Shown: piece by piece, positions 9,022-15,900 of the stretch
Numbering within the stretch: the first letter of the stretch is position 1
How the letters are laid out: every line of letters begins with the position of its first letter
NCBI RefSeq assembly: GCF_024506395.1
Contig: NZ_JANIBO010000001.1
Span: forward strand, 1-64,000
Source of the DNA: Cetobacterium sp. NK01
GTDB taxonomy: Bacteria; Fusobacteriota; Fusobacteriia; Fusobacteriales; Fusobacteriaceae
Length of the DNA: 64,000 nt
Reading direction: 5' to 3'
Notes under the pieces: model-generated
Told to the model about the DNA's origin: nothing
What the model saw: only the letters and a program-made list of their open reading frames with translations
Databases searched by the model: none
Position numbers and translations under genes: made by a program

Positions 9022-9714
9022 TCAATCTTGTCCAGGTTTTAAAAGAAGATGAATATTAGAAAATCTTTTTAACGAGTTATTATCTTTTTTTATAAATTCC
9101 CATGTTTCTGAATAACTACCTTTTACAGCAAACTCTTCACTTGTAATAAAATCTTTGAACTCATCAAAATTATCTTCATACTGATCATTAAACTTTTCTG
9201 CAAGAATTCTTTTTTGATTATCTGGAACATCAATTAAATTATGAAGAACATGCTCTTGATTACATGAAAAATAATAAAGAGAATAGTCTAAAGAAACATT
9301 AATCTTATTAAGGCAAGATAGAACGTTTAAATTTTTAGACTTTCTTTCATTACGTTCTACTACTTTTTCTATATGTGGAGCTAGTATATAAGTTTCAGTA
9401 TATTTAAAGTCTTGTGTTTTAGACGATTTTTTTATTGCATCTTCGCTAATATATGCACCATCCATATCTACTATATGTATAACTTTTAAAATGTCCTCTC
9501 TATCTAAAGAAGACCTAGACATCTCTGATTTTATAAGTTCTGCAACTTTTGCCTTTATATTATTATTGCTACTATATCTATCACTTGTTATATCGCTTCT
9601 AACAACTTTAAATCTGACCTCTTTACTCTTGTATAAATTTCTTAAACTACCTTCTAAAGCCATTTCATCACTGATACCCTCTACTATTACTATTACAACT
9701 TTTTTTCTAGCCAT
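9022..9714 (-). CDS. TOPRIM-like protein of an ATPase-TOPRIM pair
   Basis: Soluble 230-residue protein. The start VVIVIVEGISDEMAL carries the TOPRIM glutamate (E12), and IVDMDGAYI carries the paired aspartates (D83, D85), so a metal-dependent nuclease-type TOPRIM fold is likely. The rest resembles DUF4435/RloB-like partners only in general layout. Its ATG overlaps the stop of the ATPase gene by one base (TAATG), which suggests translational coupling. In OLD-like, PARIS (AriA/AriB) and AbiL-type systems an ATPase senses phage and a TOPRIM partner acts as effector; the same role is inferred here. The exact family is not identified. Confidence 0.6.
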   Translation of the reverse strand: MARKKVVIVIVEGISDEMALEGSLRNLYKSKEVRFKVVRSDITSDRYSSNNNIKAKVAELIKSEMSRSSLDREDILKVIHIVDMDGAYISEDAIKKSSKTQDFKYTETYILAPHIEKVVERNERKSKNLNVLSCLNKINVSLDYSLYYFSCNQEHVLHNLIDVPDNQKRILAEKFNDQYEDNFDEFKDFITSEEFAVKGSYSETWEFIKKDNNSLKRFSNIHLLLKPGQD

Positions 9715-11108
9715 TACTTATCACTTCCGGCTTTTTTAAAAGCTTTTTTTATTTCATAGCTATCAGTTTCATTATATAACTCATCCTTTTTATCACTACT
9801 TCCGAGCATTACATTTTTCATATATACATTTCTGATATTGTTTGTAACTTTTATATTTGAAAGTTTTGTATAATTATTTTCTTTATCAGTTGTTGTAAAA
9901 ACTAAGTTATCTTTATTAAGTACTTCTAAAGGTCTTAAATTATGAGAAGTGAAAATAAGCTGACCTTTTCCATACTTAGAAACAATTTCCAATATTTCAC
10001 CTAAAAGATACTCAAATATTCCAGCATCTAGCTCATCAACTACCAAACAATAATCAGAATTATTATAAACAACAGTAAATGAACTTAGTATTGAAATTAT
10101 TTTTTTTATTCCATCAGACTCATATCTTAATGGGATTTCTATATCTCCATTTTTAGAAAACAATTGAAATTTTACCATCTGTGATGATTTTTCATTAAAT
10201 GACCTAGAAAGTTCTTTAGTAGTAACTGTTAATCCAGGGATTATTTTACTTAAAACTATATTCATTTGCTCTAAAACATTTTGAATGAGATTGTACTCAT
10301 CTACTTGAACTTCATTAGGTTGATTTAAATAGAGTCCTATCTTTCCATGAGATACTTTGTCATTATTGCTATGTCTAAAACTTAATGGAATTAAAAAGTT
10401 TGCATTAATAACTCCTGAATCTCTATTTTCTACAACAGTTAAATTCATAGCTCCATAATATCTCATTGCTTCTAAAACATCAGTTAATTCTTTAAAATTA
10501 TCTTTTGGTAGTTTATCTAAAAAAACTTTTGAGAAAATTAAACTCCTTCTTTCACTTTGTAATCTACTTTCTAGAACTCTAAATTCTACTCTTGCATCTT
10601 CATCAGAAATAAGATAATCTTTTAAATTTTTAGGTGAAATTTCCTTTGTACTGAAAAAAGCTCCTAATACTTTGTATCTTTTACCTTTTTCTCTAGGTAA
10701 ATCTAAAGAATAAATCTCTTCATCTATTACTCTAAAATCATGTTTTAATACATCACTATCATCATCTTTTACAGTTGATTTTTCTAAAGTAACTTTATAT
10801 TTTATTGAGCTTAATTTATCTTTAATAAATGCATAAAACTTATATTCTAAGTTTGCACTTCCAGCATCTGCTGATATTAAGTTTATTGTATCTTTAGGTA
10901 ACTTTTCTCCTGAAATCAAAATTTTTAGTATATTTAAAGATTCAACCACTGCTGTCTTTCCAGAACCATTTTGTCCATAAATACCTATTATATCGGATTG
11001 TTTAACATATCCACTTTCATCTATCGATTGAGGCAATTCAATAGATCCATTTTTTACATTTTTTATATTTTTTATGCTTATAGATTTTAATCTAGTAACT
11101 GATTTCAT
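9714..11108 (-). CDS. OLD/AAA15-like ATPase of an ATPase-TOPRIM pair
   Basis: P-loop ATPase of 464 residues with SMC/ABC-type layout. Walker A is GQNGSGKT (about 45-52), right after the GIYG strand. A signature-like region IPLRYESDGIKKIISIL and Walker B YCLVVDELDAGI are near residues 330-375, and an H-loop LIFTSHNLRPLEVL follows. There is no coiled-coil arm long enough for SMC, and the size fits AAA15/AAA21 defence ATPases. It is the first gene of a two-gene minus-strand operon with the TOPRIM protein. An AAAGGAAG ribosome site precedes the ATG. An anti-phage function is inferred from this pairing and from the replication-type mobile genes next door. Confidence 0.75.
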   Translation of the reverse strand: MKSVTRLKSISIKNIKNVKNGSIELPQSIDESGYVKQSDIIGIYGQNGSGKTAVVESLNILKILISGEKLPKDTINLISADAGSANLEYKFYAFIKDKLSSIKYKVTLEKSTVKDDDSDVLKHDFRVIDEEIYSLDLPREKGKRYKVLGAFFSTKEISPKNLKDYLISDEDARVEFRVLESRLQSERRSLIFSKVFLDKLPKDNFKELTDVLEAMRYYGAMNLTVVENRDSGVINANFLIPLSFRHSNNDKVSHGKIGLYLNQPNEVQVDEYNLIQNVLEQMNIVLSKIIPGLTVTTKELSRSFNEKSSQMVKFQLFSKNGDIEIPLRYESDGIKKIISILSSFTVVYNNSDYCLVVDELDAGIFEYLLGEILEIVSKYGKGQLIFTSHNLRPLEVLNKDNLVFTTTDKENNYTKLSNIKVTNNIRNVYMKNVMLGSSDKKDELYNETDSYEIKKAFKKAGSDK

Positions 11109-11192
11109 ACTACACTTCCTTTCTTAAAAATGAAATTTGGAATAAAATATTCTTTTTTCTATTTTAAGCTTTTTTTTAAAAAATTGCAAACT

Positions 11193-11220
11193 AAAAAAGA
11201 GAAATTTTACTTTCTCTTTT
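11193..11220 (-). terminator. Terminator downstream of the replication-initiator gene
   Basis: AAAAGAGAAA and TTTCTCTTTT form a 10-bp stem around TTTTAC. On the minus strand it is followed by a T run. It lies about 70 bases beyond the stop of the gene at 11288. Confidence 0.7.
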
Positions 11221-11287
11221 AAATAGCACTTTCTAGGATTTAATTAAGTATTTGTGTAAATCTTTAAGTTATCTAATTTTTTAGAGT

Positions 11288-12217
11288 TTACATAAAATTT
11301 GAAGAAGTCTCATTTAGTGAAGAGAGTTCCTCTCTTAAAATAGCTTCGTATTCATCAATAAGTTCTTTTACACATTTAGAGCAAGCTACTCTAAATCTAC
11401 TTACAATTTCATCATGAGTTTCTCTAGTTTCTAAGTAAAGCTCTTTAAAATATCTCACATTTATCTTTAAAGTTTTTCTATCTTTTTCAAGTTGATCAGA
11501 GATTTTACGATCACTTTGAAATCGCCACTCTTTTTTTAAAGCTAGAATTAAAGTGGAGTTTATATTTTTAGAGTATCCCAGTTTATATTCAACTTGACAC
11601 TTTTCAAAGATAGTTTTAAACTCCTCTAAGGATATTTTAGGAGCTATTTTAAGAACGTTGTTTTTAGTGATCTCATCTAAGTGGAAATTTAAGTAATCTA
11701 AAAATAGAGAGTCATATTTATTATTATTCTCTTTTTTTATATTTTCTTTATTTTTAGAAGATAAATAATTAATATTAATATCTATATTGTCAGCAGGATT
11801 TTTAGTGAAAGAGTTTTCCGGTAACGGATTTTTAGTAAGTGGTATTAAAGTGTTTTGTTCATAAGTAGTGAGATTAGATTTTATATCTCGAGAGATAATC
11901 TCCTCATAGAGATACTCTTTAGAGTCGGAGATATAATAAAATACTGATTGTTCATTTTTTTTAGCAAAAGTAGTGTGACGACATTTGTGCATATATCCGT
12001 GAATAATAAGTTCATTGAATATTTTTTTTAATTTGTCTCTTCCAATTTCAAGTTCTTTAGAGATGTTTTCTTGATTTATAACCCAGTTGTTAGGTTTAGA
12101 AAGTAAAAATACACCAAGACCACGAGCTAAGATAGATATTTTATTATCTTGTATAAATCCATTTGAAACTTGTGTGAAGTTAGAAGAAAGGCTTCTTTTT
12201 AAAATAAAACTAGTCAT
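11288..12217 (-). CDS. Plasmid/phage-type replication initiator (HTH) protein
   Basis: Protein of 309 residues. The N-terminal 100 residues look like a winged-helix replication initiator: FTQVSNGFIQDNKISILARG, then LLSKPNNWVINQENISKELE, then a helix-turn-helix with GRDKLKKIFNELIIHGYMHK. This pattern is typical of plasmid Rep and phage replisome-organiser proteins. A low-complexity linker follows (about 130-170), then a DnaD-like helical C-terminal half. The start overlaps the end of the next upstream gene by 4 bases (12214-12217), so the two are coupled. With an HTH protein and iteron-like repeats just beyond, it probably belongs to an integrated replicon or its remnant. Confidence 0.6.
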   Translation of the reverse strand: MTSFILKRSLSSNFTQVSNGFIQDNKISILARGLGVFLLSKPNNWVINQENISKELEIGRDKLKKIFNELIIHGYMHKCRHTTFAKKNEQSVFYYISDSKEYLYEEIISRDIKSNLTTYEQNTLIPLTKNPLPENSFTKNPADNIDININYLSSKNKENIKKENNNKYDSLFLDYLNFHLDEITKNNVLKIAPKISLEEFKTIFEKCQVEYKLGYSKNINSTLILALKKEWRFQSDRKISDQLEKDRKTLKINVRYFKELYLETRETHDEIVSRFRVACSKCVKELIDEYEAILREELSSLNETSSNFM

Positions 12218-12528
12218 ATTTTACCACTTCTAAGTTTTCTTTTATAAGAGTTTATAACAATTTTAGAAAAATCTTTTGTAGATAAAACTATATATTTATC
12301 GTTGTCGTTGTAATTTTCAAAGGGGATGTTGTTGTTTAAAATAGCCTCTTCCACATATTGTGAGTGAATTAGAGTTGTATTGCAAAAAGATGTTTTAAAA
12401 TCATAGTCCCCATGTAGTGTTTTTAAAAAGTTGAAGATATAGTTTTCAAGCTGTGAATCACTCATATTTTTAAATAAAGCTAGATCTTTTTTCAAAGTTC
12501 CTATAAAAATATCAGATTTTTTCATCAT
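12214..12528 (-). CDS. Small protein of unknown function in the replication module
   Basis: A 104-residue protein without recognised motifs; slightly acidic, predicted helical and cytoplasmic. It sits between the HTH gene (2 bases away) and the replication-initiator gene (4-base overlap), so it is clearly part of the same transcript. An accessory role in replication or its control is only a guess from position. Confidence 0.55.
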   Translation of the reverse strand: MMKKSDIFIGTLKKDLALFKNMSDSQLENYIFNFLKTLHGDYDFKTSFCNTTLIHSQYVEEAILNNNIPFENYNDNDKYIVLSTKDFSKIVINSYKRKLRSGKI

Positions 12529-12530
12529 AA

Positions 12531-12725
12531 TTATAACCCCCTAGCTATAATAAATGCCTCAATACTTTTTTTAGAAAACAAAAGTCTATTTTTAGGACCA
12601 TTAGATTCTAAAAAACCAGCAACTTTGTAACGTCTAATCGTTCTAGGTGAACGATTTAAAAATTTTGCAACATCCAATGTTGAATTTGCACCCTTTAAAA
12701 GATATAATTTTTCAATTAAAAACAT
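12531..12725 (-). CDS. Small MerR/excisionase-type HTH protein
   Basis: A 64-residue DNA-binding protein. LDVAKFLNRSPRTIRRYKVAG is a typical MerR/HTH_17 helix-turn-helix, and the LFSKKSIEAFI end fits excisionase-like proteins. The ATG at 12725 is chosen because AAGGGAGGG lies 7 bases upstream on the minus strand; the longer reading frame to 12848 has no ribosome site and runs through the repeat region. It is first in the replication-module operon and faces the iteron-like repeats at 12807-12850, which it or the Rep protein may bind. Confidence 0.65.
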   Translation of the reverse strand: MFLIEKLYLLKGANSTLDVAKFLNRSPRTIRRYKVAGFLESNGPKNRLLFSKKSIEAFIIARGL

Positions 12726-12806
12726 AAAATCCCTCCCTTGTCTTATTTGGATACGTATAAAATATACTATTATAAAACACATGTCAAGAAAAAAACGAAA
12801 AATTTT

Positions 12807-12850
12807 TTCTAGAGAGGACAAAAAAATAAATAATTCTAGAGAGGACAAAA
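12807..12850. repeat. Two iteron-like direct repeats
   Basis: TTCTAGAGAGGACAAAA occurs at 12807-12823 and again, identical, at 12834-12850 (27-base spacing). They sit between the minus-strand replication module and the plus-strand small genes. Iterons or operators of the module are both possible. Confidence 0.6.
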
Positions 12851-12874
12851 TCTATTCTCAAATTTTTTAATTGT

Positions 12875-12900
12875 GATATGATTAAACTATCTCGAGATAG
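12875..12900 (+). promoter_or_regulatory. Extended -10 promoter with overlapping palindromic operator
   Basis: TGATATGAT is an extended -10 (hexamer TATGAT). A perfect 14-bp palindrome CTATCTCGAGATAG (12887-12900) lies at the expected transcription start. This is the layout of a self-limiting repressor site ahead of the gene at 12941. Confidence 0.45.
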
Positions 12901-12940
12901 AAATGAAAAAATAGAAAATAAAAAATGAAGGAGGTAGTAT

Positions 12941-13252
12941 ATGAGTATGACAGTAGGAGGAGCAAAAGCAACATTAGAAGCAGTAATTATAAAAACGGAA
13001 AAGAGTATTGAAAGAGAGAACGCTTACCAGAAAGAGTTAGCAGATGATAGAGCAACACTTTCTTATATTGAAAAGTTACAAACAGATGGAGAACCATTGC
13101 CAGCAGGAAGCCCATATCTTTCATTTACAGAGTGGAAAGAGCAGATAGAAAAAGAGATAAAAGCAGGACAGAACTCAATAGATAGAATCTTAGTTGAAAA
13201 GGCAGAACTTATGGCTTTTAGATATTTTGTGGATAATGCTCCAGAGGCGTAG
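12941..13252 (+). CDS. Small alpha-helical protein of unknown function
   Basis: A 103-residue protein with a strongly helical, charged sequence: a coiled-coil-like stretch at residues 10-50 and another after 65. There is no signal peptide or transmembrane segment. A GAAGGAGG ribosome site precedes the ATG. Small proteins of this kind are common next to phage and plasmid modules. It is followed within 5 bases by a small membrane-protein gene and a strong terminator. Function not recognised. Confidence 0.6.
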   Translation: MSMTVGGAKATLEAVIIKTEKSIERENAYQKELADDRATLSYIEKLQTDGEPLPAGSPYLSFTEWKEQIEKEIKAGQNSIDRILVEKAELMAFRYFVDNAPEA

Positions 13253-13256
13253 GCCT

Positions 13257-13412
13257 ATGATGAAAATGTTAAAAATAGTTTATACTGTACTAACTTTAGT
13301 AGGAGTTTTAGTAACAGGAAATAATACCCTCGTTTTAAGAAATATAGGCGTGAAAGTTGAAAAGATGGCTATCCCCCAAGTCACTTCTCACTCACAGATA
13401 AATATCAATTAG
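13257..13412 (+). CDS. Small single-pass membrane protein
   Basis: A 51-residue product starting at tandem ATG codons. It has one hydrophobic segment (IVYTVLTLVGVLV) and a short polar tail. It begins just after the stop of the preceding gene and ends immediately before a strong terminator, so the two form a minimal operon. The ribosome site (GAGG within CCAGAGGCG) is weak. Function unknown; a holin- or toxin-like peptide cannot be excluded. Confidence 0.45.
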   Translation: MMKMLKIVYTVLTLVGVLVTGNNTLVLRNIGVKVEKMAIPQVTSHSQININ

Positions 13413-13415
13413 TAG

Positions 13416-13444
13416 AAAACCCCTAGAAAACTCTAGGGGTTTTG
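13416..13444 (+). terminator. Strong terminator closing the mobile island
   Basis: AAAACCCCTAGA at 13416-13427 pairs with TCTAGGGGTTTT at 13432-13443 around a 4-base loop. Confidence 0.9.
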
Positions 13445-13497
13445 TTATGAAATTATAAAAAATAAAAGTTTCAGCTTCTAAGTAAAGCATAAAACGA

Positions 13498-13555
13498 TAT
13501 AATTTAATCATATTAAGAAACAATGATATTCTTTTTTTAAAAAATATGATATAAT
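13498..13555 (+). promoter_or_regulatory. Candidate promoters for the surface-structure operon
   Basis: Two good -10 hexamers face the operon: TATAAT at 13498-13503 and TATAAT at 13550-13555. The latter is preceded by TG to give an extended -10, TGATATAAT. No -35 box is convincing. Both lie upstream of the left 26-bp site at 13719, that is, outside the proposed invertible segment. Transcription from either would give a leader longer than 200 bases that contains the duplicated hairpin. Confidence 0.45.
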
Positions 13556-13572
13556 ATTTATGAATAAAAAAA

Positions 13573-13706
13573 TTTCAAAAAAGGAAGAGATAAAGTTTTC
13601 GGTATAAAACTTTTGTGAAATATTTAAAATAAAAAAAATTCTTTCAAAAAAGGAAGAGATAAAGTTTTCGGTATAAAACTTTTGTGAAATATTTAAAATA
13701 AAAAAA
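13573..13706 (+). repeat. Tandem 65-bp duplication, each copy with a hairpin, in the operon leader
   Basis: A 65-base sequence starting TTTCAAAAAAGGAAGAGATA occurs at 13573-13637 and, identical, at 13642-13706. Each copy holds an 8-bp inverted repeat, AAAGTTTT and AAAACTTT around CGGTAT (13592-13613 and 13661-13682). It is non-coding on the + strand. A duplicated operator or RNA leader element are both plausible. Confidence 0.75.
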
Positions 13707-13718
13707 TTTAAGTTAACA

Positions 13719-13744
13719 GTCCAAAATATCAAGATATTTTAGAC
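13719..13744. repeat. Left candidate serine-invertase crossover site (26 bp)
   Basis: Two 12-base arms, GTCCAAAATATC and GATATTTTAGAC, flank a central AA. The arms are inverted repeats of each other except at one position per arm. The site matches the one at 43954-43979 at 25 of 26 positions when inverted. The flank GTTAA.TTAA (left side here) is also shared. It lies 33 bases before the first gene of the surface operon. Confidence 0.75.
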
Positions 13745-13777
13745 CTTAAAAATGATTGTATGAGAGGGGATGAATAA

Positions 13778-14494
13778 ATGAGTTTAAAAAAATTAATATC
13801 AATATTCTTTTTGATAAGCAACTTTATCTTTGCTTTAGAAATACAACCAACTATGTTTGAACAAAGAATTGATGGTTCAGGTGGTTATAGAGAATTTATT
13901 GTTTCTAATAATACAAATTCAACTCTTAGATACAAGCTAACTATATTTCCTGGGAGTAAAAAAGATAGAGATATGAGTAAATGGACTGAGGTTTCTCCTA
14001 AAATTTTAACAATAAAACCTGGAAGAAATGGTATATTTAAAATATTTGTCCAAACTCCTAAAGAGATATCTGATGGAGAGTATGATTATACTTTAAGTTT
14101 AAAAACTATGGATTTGCCTAAACTACCTGGAGAAACTGATAAAATAGCATCTGCTGCAAAATTAAATTTTGATTTTAGACTAAACTTTATTGGATATGCA
14201 GGAGATTTAAATCCTGATATTGATTTTATCAACCCTGTTGTTTCAACTAATGCTAATGGTAAAACTGTTATTAGCGGAACTATTGTTAATAAAACACCTA
14301 AAAGAGGGATATACTGTGCTGTCAACGTGATTAGTGGTGAAAATTCTTTGAATTATTCTGAGATCAGAGTTCCAGTAAATGGAGAAAAACAATTTTCTGT
14401 TACACTAGAGCCGAACGTTAAAAAATCTGATATTACAGGAATAACAATACGAAATTTAGAAAATAGTGACATTATTCTTAAAAAACCAATTTAA
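13778..14494 (+). CDS. Periplasmic pilus-assembly chaperone-like protein 1
   Basis: Exported Ig-fold protein of 238 residues, predicted to hold and deliver pilin subunits in the periplasm. A signal peptide of about 20 residues ends near FIFALE. The N-terminal domain has the chaperone-type pattern: the opening strand IQPTMFEQRIDGSGGYREFI, VSNNTNSTLRYKL, WTEVSPKILTIKPG, then KIFVQTPKEISDGEYDYTL, matching the FGS-strand layout of fimbrial chaperones. A second beta domain follows. It is clearly homologous to the second chaperone at 15901, with about the same length (usual chaperones are 230-250). It is the first gene of the operon, directly ahead of the two pilin-like genes, with a GAGGGGATG ribosome region. 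Sequence similarity to PapD itself is remote, so the call rests on the pattern and the operon. Confidence 0.7.
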   Translation: MSLKKLISIFFLISNFIFALEIQPTMFEQRIDGSGGYREFIVSNNTNSTLRYKLTIFPGSKKDRDMSKWTEVSPKILTIKPGRNGIFKIFVQTPKEISDGEYDYTLSLKTMDLPKLPGETDKIASAAKLNFDFRLNFIGYAGDLNPDIDFINPVVSTNANGKTVISGTIVNKTPKRGIYCAVNVISGENSLNYSEIRVPVNGEKQFSVTLEPNVKKSDITGITIRNLENSDIILKKPI

Positions 14495-14516
14495 GTATCA
14501 AACTAGAAACGTTATT

Positions 14517-14534
14517 AAGAAGGGGAACCTTTTT
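14517..14534 (+). promoter_or_regulatory. Leader hairpin with GGAA loop before pilin 1
   Basis: AAGAAGG and CCTTTTT (one G-U pair) close a GGAA tetraloop 39 bases before the ATG. The same hairpin precedes pilin 2. A role in mRNA processing, stability or attenuation is inferred. Confidence 0.55.
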
Positions 14535-14572
14535 GATATATAAAATACAAGAAAAACTTAGGAGGTAACAAA

Positions 14573-15109
14573 ATGAAAAAACTATTATTCGGTTTATTAG
14601 CATTATCAGCAGCTACATTCGCTGCTAACCCTGGAACAGCAACTTCCGCAGATATGCAAATACAAGCAACACTAGCTATAGTAGATGCCACAGATAAGTT
14701 AGTTATAGAAGAACTTACTGGCGCAGGAACTTGGCGAGTAGTTTCAGCAATAGTTTCTTTTGATCATGGTACAGTAGCCAAAGGCTCAACAACAACTCCT
14801 ATTCCAACACTTCAAAGAAGCTTTAGAGTTAGAAAGCTTAATACTACTGGAGTCGATAACTTGACAGGAACAGTTGAAATCGCTTTAGATGGAAATAAAA
14901 CAGGTATATCTGATGGAAGCTTAGAGTCAGGACCTAATAAAATTAATCATACTTTCAGATTTACTCCAACTGTTACTGTTCCAGTAGCATCTACTGACAA
15001 ACTTGCTAAGTTTAATATTGAATCTAGTATTCCTAACACTCTTTCTGCTACTCAAGCAGTTGGAGTTTATAGCAGAGTTCAAACAGTTACAGTTGAATTA
15101 AAGCCATAG
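14573..15109 (+). CDS. Major pilin-like secreted subunit 1
   Basis: Secreted 178-residue protein with a classic signal peptide (FGLLALSAATFA, cleavage before ANPG). The mature part is small, beta-rich, threonine/serine-rich and free of cysteine. It ends in the hydrophobic strand YSRVQTVTVELKP, as expected of a fimbrial subunit. It is a tandem paralogue of the next gene: signal peptides are identical and the first 30 mature residues nearly so, while the centres diverge. It lies between two chaperone genes and ahead of the usher, has an AGGAGG ribosome site, its own leader hairpin and its own terminator, all consistent with high expression. Assignment as the shaft subunit is inference. Confidence 0.7.
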   Translation: MKKLLFGLLALSAATFAANPGTATSADMQIQATLAIVDATDKLVIEELTGAGTWRVVSAIVSFDHGTVAKGSTTTPIPTLQRSFRVRKLNTTGVDNLTGTVEIALDGNKTGISDGSLESGPNKINHTFRFTPTVTVPVASTDKLAKFNIESSIPNTLSATQAVGVYSRVQTVTVELKP

Positions 15110-15125
15110 TAATTTCTTTAAATTT

Positions 15126-15155
15126 AAGGAGAACTACAACTCTGTTCTCCTTTTC
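15126..15155 (+). terminator. Terminator after pilin 1
   Basis: AAGGAGAAC at 15126-15134 pairs with GTTCTCCTT at 15144-15152, then T-rich. It is nearly identical to the terminator after pilin 2; read-through must feed the downstream genes. Confidence 0.8.
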
Positions 15156-15242
15156 TTTAAGCAAATTAGAATCAAAGATAGATTTAAAAAATAATGATAT
15201 TTTTCTAAAAACTAATTTCAATATGTAACTAGATATATTCTT

Positions 15243-15260
15243 AAAAAGGGGAACCTTTTT
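15243..15260 (+). promoter_or_regulatory. Leader hairpin with GGAA loop before pilin 2
   Basis: AAAAAGG and CCTTTTT form a perfect 7-bp stem with a GGAA tetraloop, 40 bases before the ATG. It is the duplicate of the element before pilin 1. Confidence 0.55.
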
Positions 15261-15299
15261 GTATATAAGAAACATAACAAAAATTTAGGAGGTAACAAT

Positions 15300-15821
15300 A
15301 TGAAAAAACTATTATTTGGTTTATTAGCTTTATCAGCAGCTACGTTCGCTGCTAACCCTGGAACAGCAACTTCTGCAGATATGCAAGTACAAGCAAGATT
15401 AGCTATAGTAGATGCTACAGATAAATTAGTTATCGAAGAACTAAATGGTATCGGGAATTGGGGAGTAGTTTCATCAGTAGTTTCTTTTGATCATGGTTCA
15501 GTAACTAAAGGAACAACAATAGTTCCTAATCCAACGCTTTTAAGAAAATTTAGAGTTAGAAAACCTAATTCTACTGGAGGTAATTCCTCGTTAGGAACAG
15601 TTGCAGTTACTTTAGATGGAAACAATACAGGAACATCTACTGGAACTTTAACTTCAGGAGCTAACTCAATTCCCCATACTTTTAAATTTACTTCAGCTCC
15701 TGTAGCAGTTAGTAACATTGCTAATTTTGATATAGAATCTATGATACCTACTCTTGCTGCAGATAAAGCAGTTGGAATTTATAGTAGAGTTCAAACAGTT
15801 GAAGTTAAAGTTACTCCGTAA
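15300..15821 (+). CDS. Major pilin-like secreted subunit 2
   Basis: Secreted 173-residue paralogue of subunit 1, sharing the signal peptide, the ANPGTATSADMQ start, the VSFDHG..TKG motif, the RKFRVRKPN motif and the C-terminal strand YSRVQTVEVKVTP. The variable centre (about residues 85-150) differs in sequence and length, like antigenic variants. The whole unit of leader hairpin, gene and terminator is duplicated, so it arose by tandem duplication. Position before the second chaperone and usher supports a role as pilus subunit. Confidence 0.7.
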   Translation: MKKLLFGLLALSAATFAANPGTATSADMQVQARLAIVDATDKLVIEELNGIGNWGVVSSVVSFDHGSVTKGTTIVPNPTLLRKFRVRKPNSTGGNSSLGTVAVTLDGNNTGTSTGTLTSGANSIPHTFKFTSAPVAVSNIANFDIESMIPTLAADKAVGIYSRVQTVEVKVTP

Positions 15822-15837
15822 TAGTTTCTTTAAATTT

Positions 15838-15870
15838 AAGGAGAACGAAAGTTCTGTTCTCCTTTTTTTT
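15838..15870 (+). terminator. Terminator after pilin 2
   Basis: AAGGAGAAC at 15838-15846 pairs with GTTCTCCTT at 15856-15864, followed by a T run. Confidence 0.8.
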
Positions 15871-15900
15871 AAGGAAATTAAAACAAGGGGGGATTTTTTT

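Noticed and set aside
13508-13732. Minus-strand 74-codon frame in the operon leader
   Set aside because: It arises from the tandem 65-bp duplication, has no convincing ribosome site and a low-complexity Phe/Ile composition.
13719-13744. Left palindrome read as an intrinsic terminator hairpin
   Set aside because: The stem is almost only A/T, has no T tail and lies in the leader of an operon. Its inverted near-identical twin at 43954-43979 fits a recombination site or operator better.
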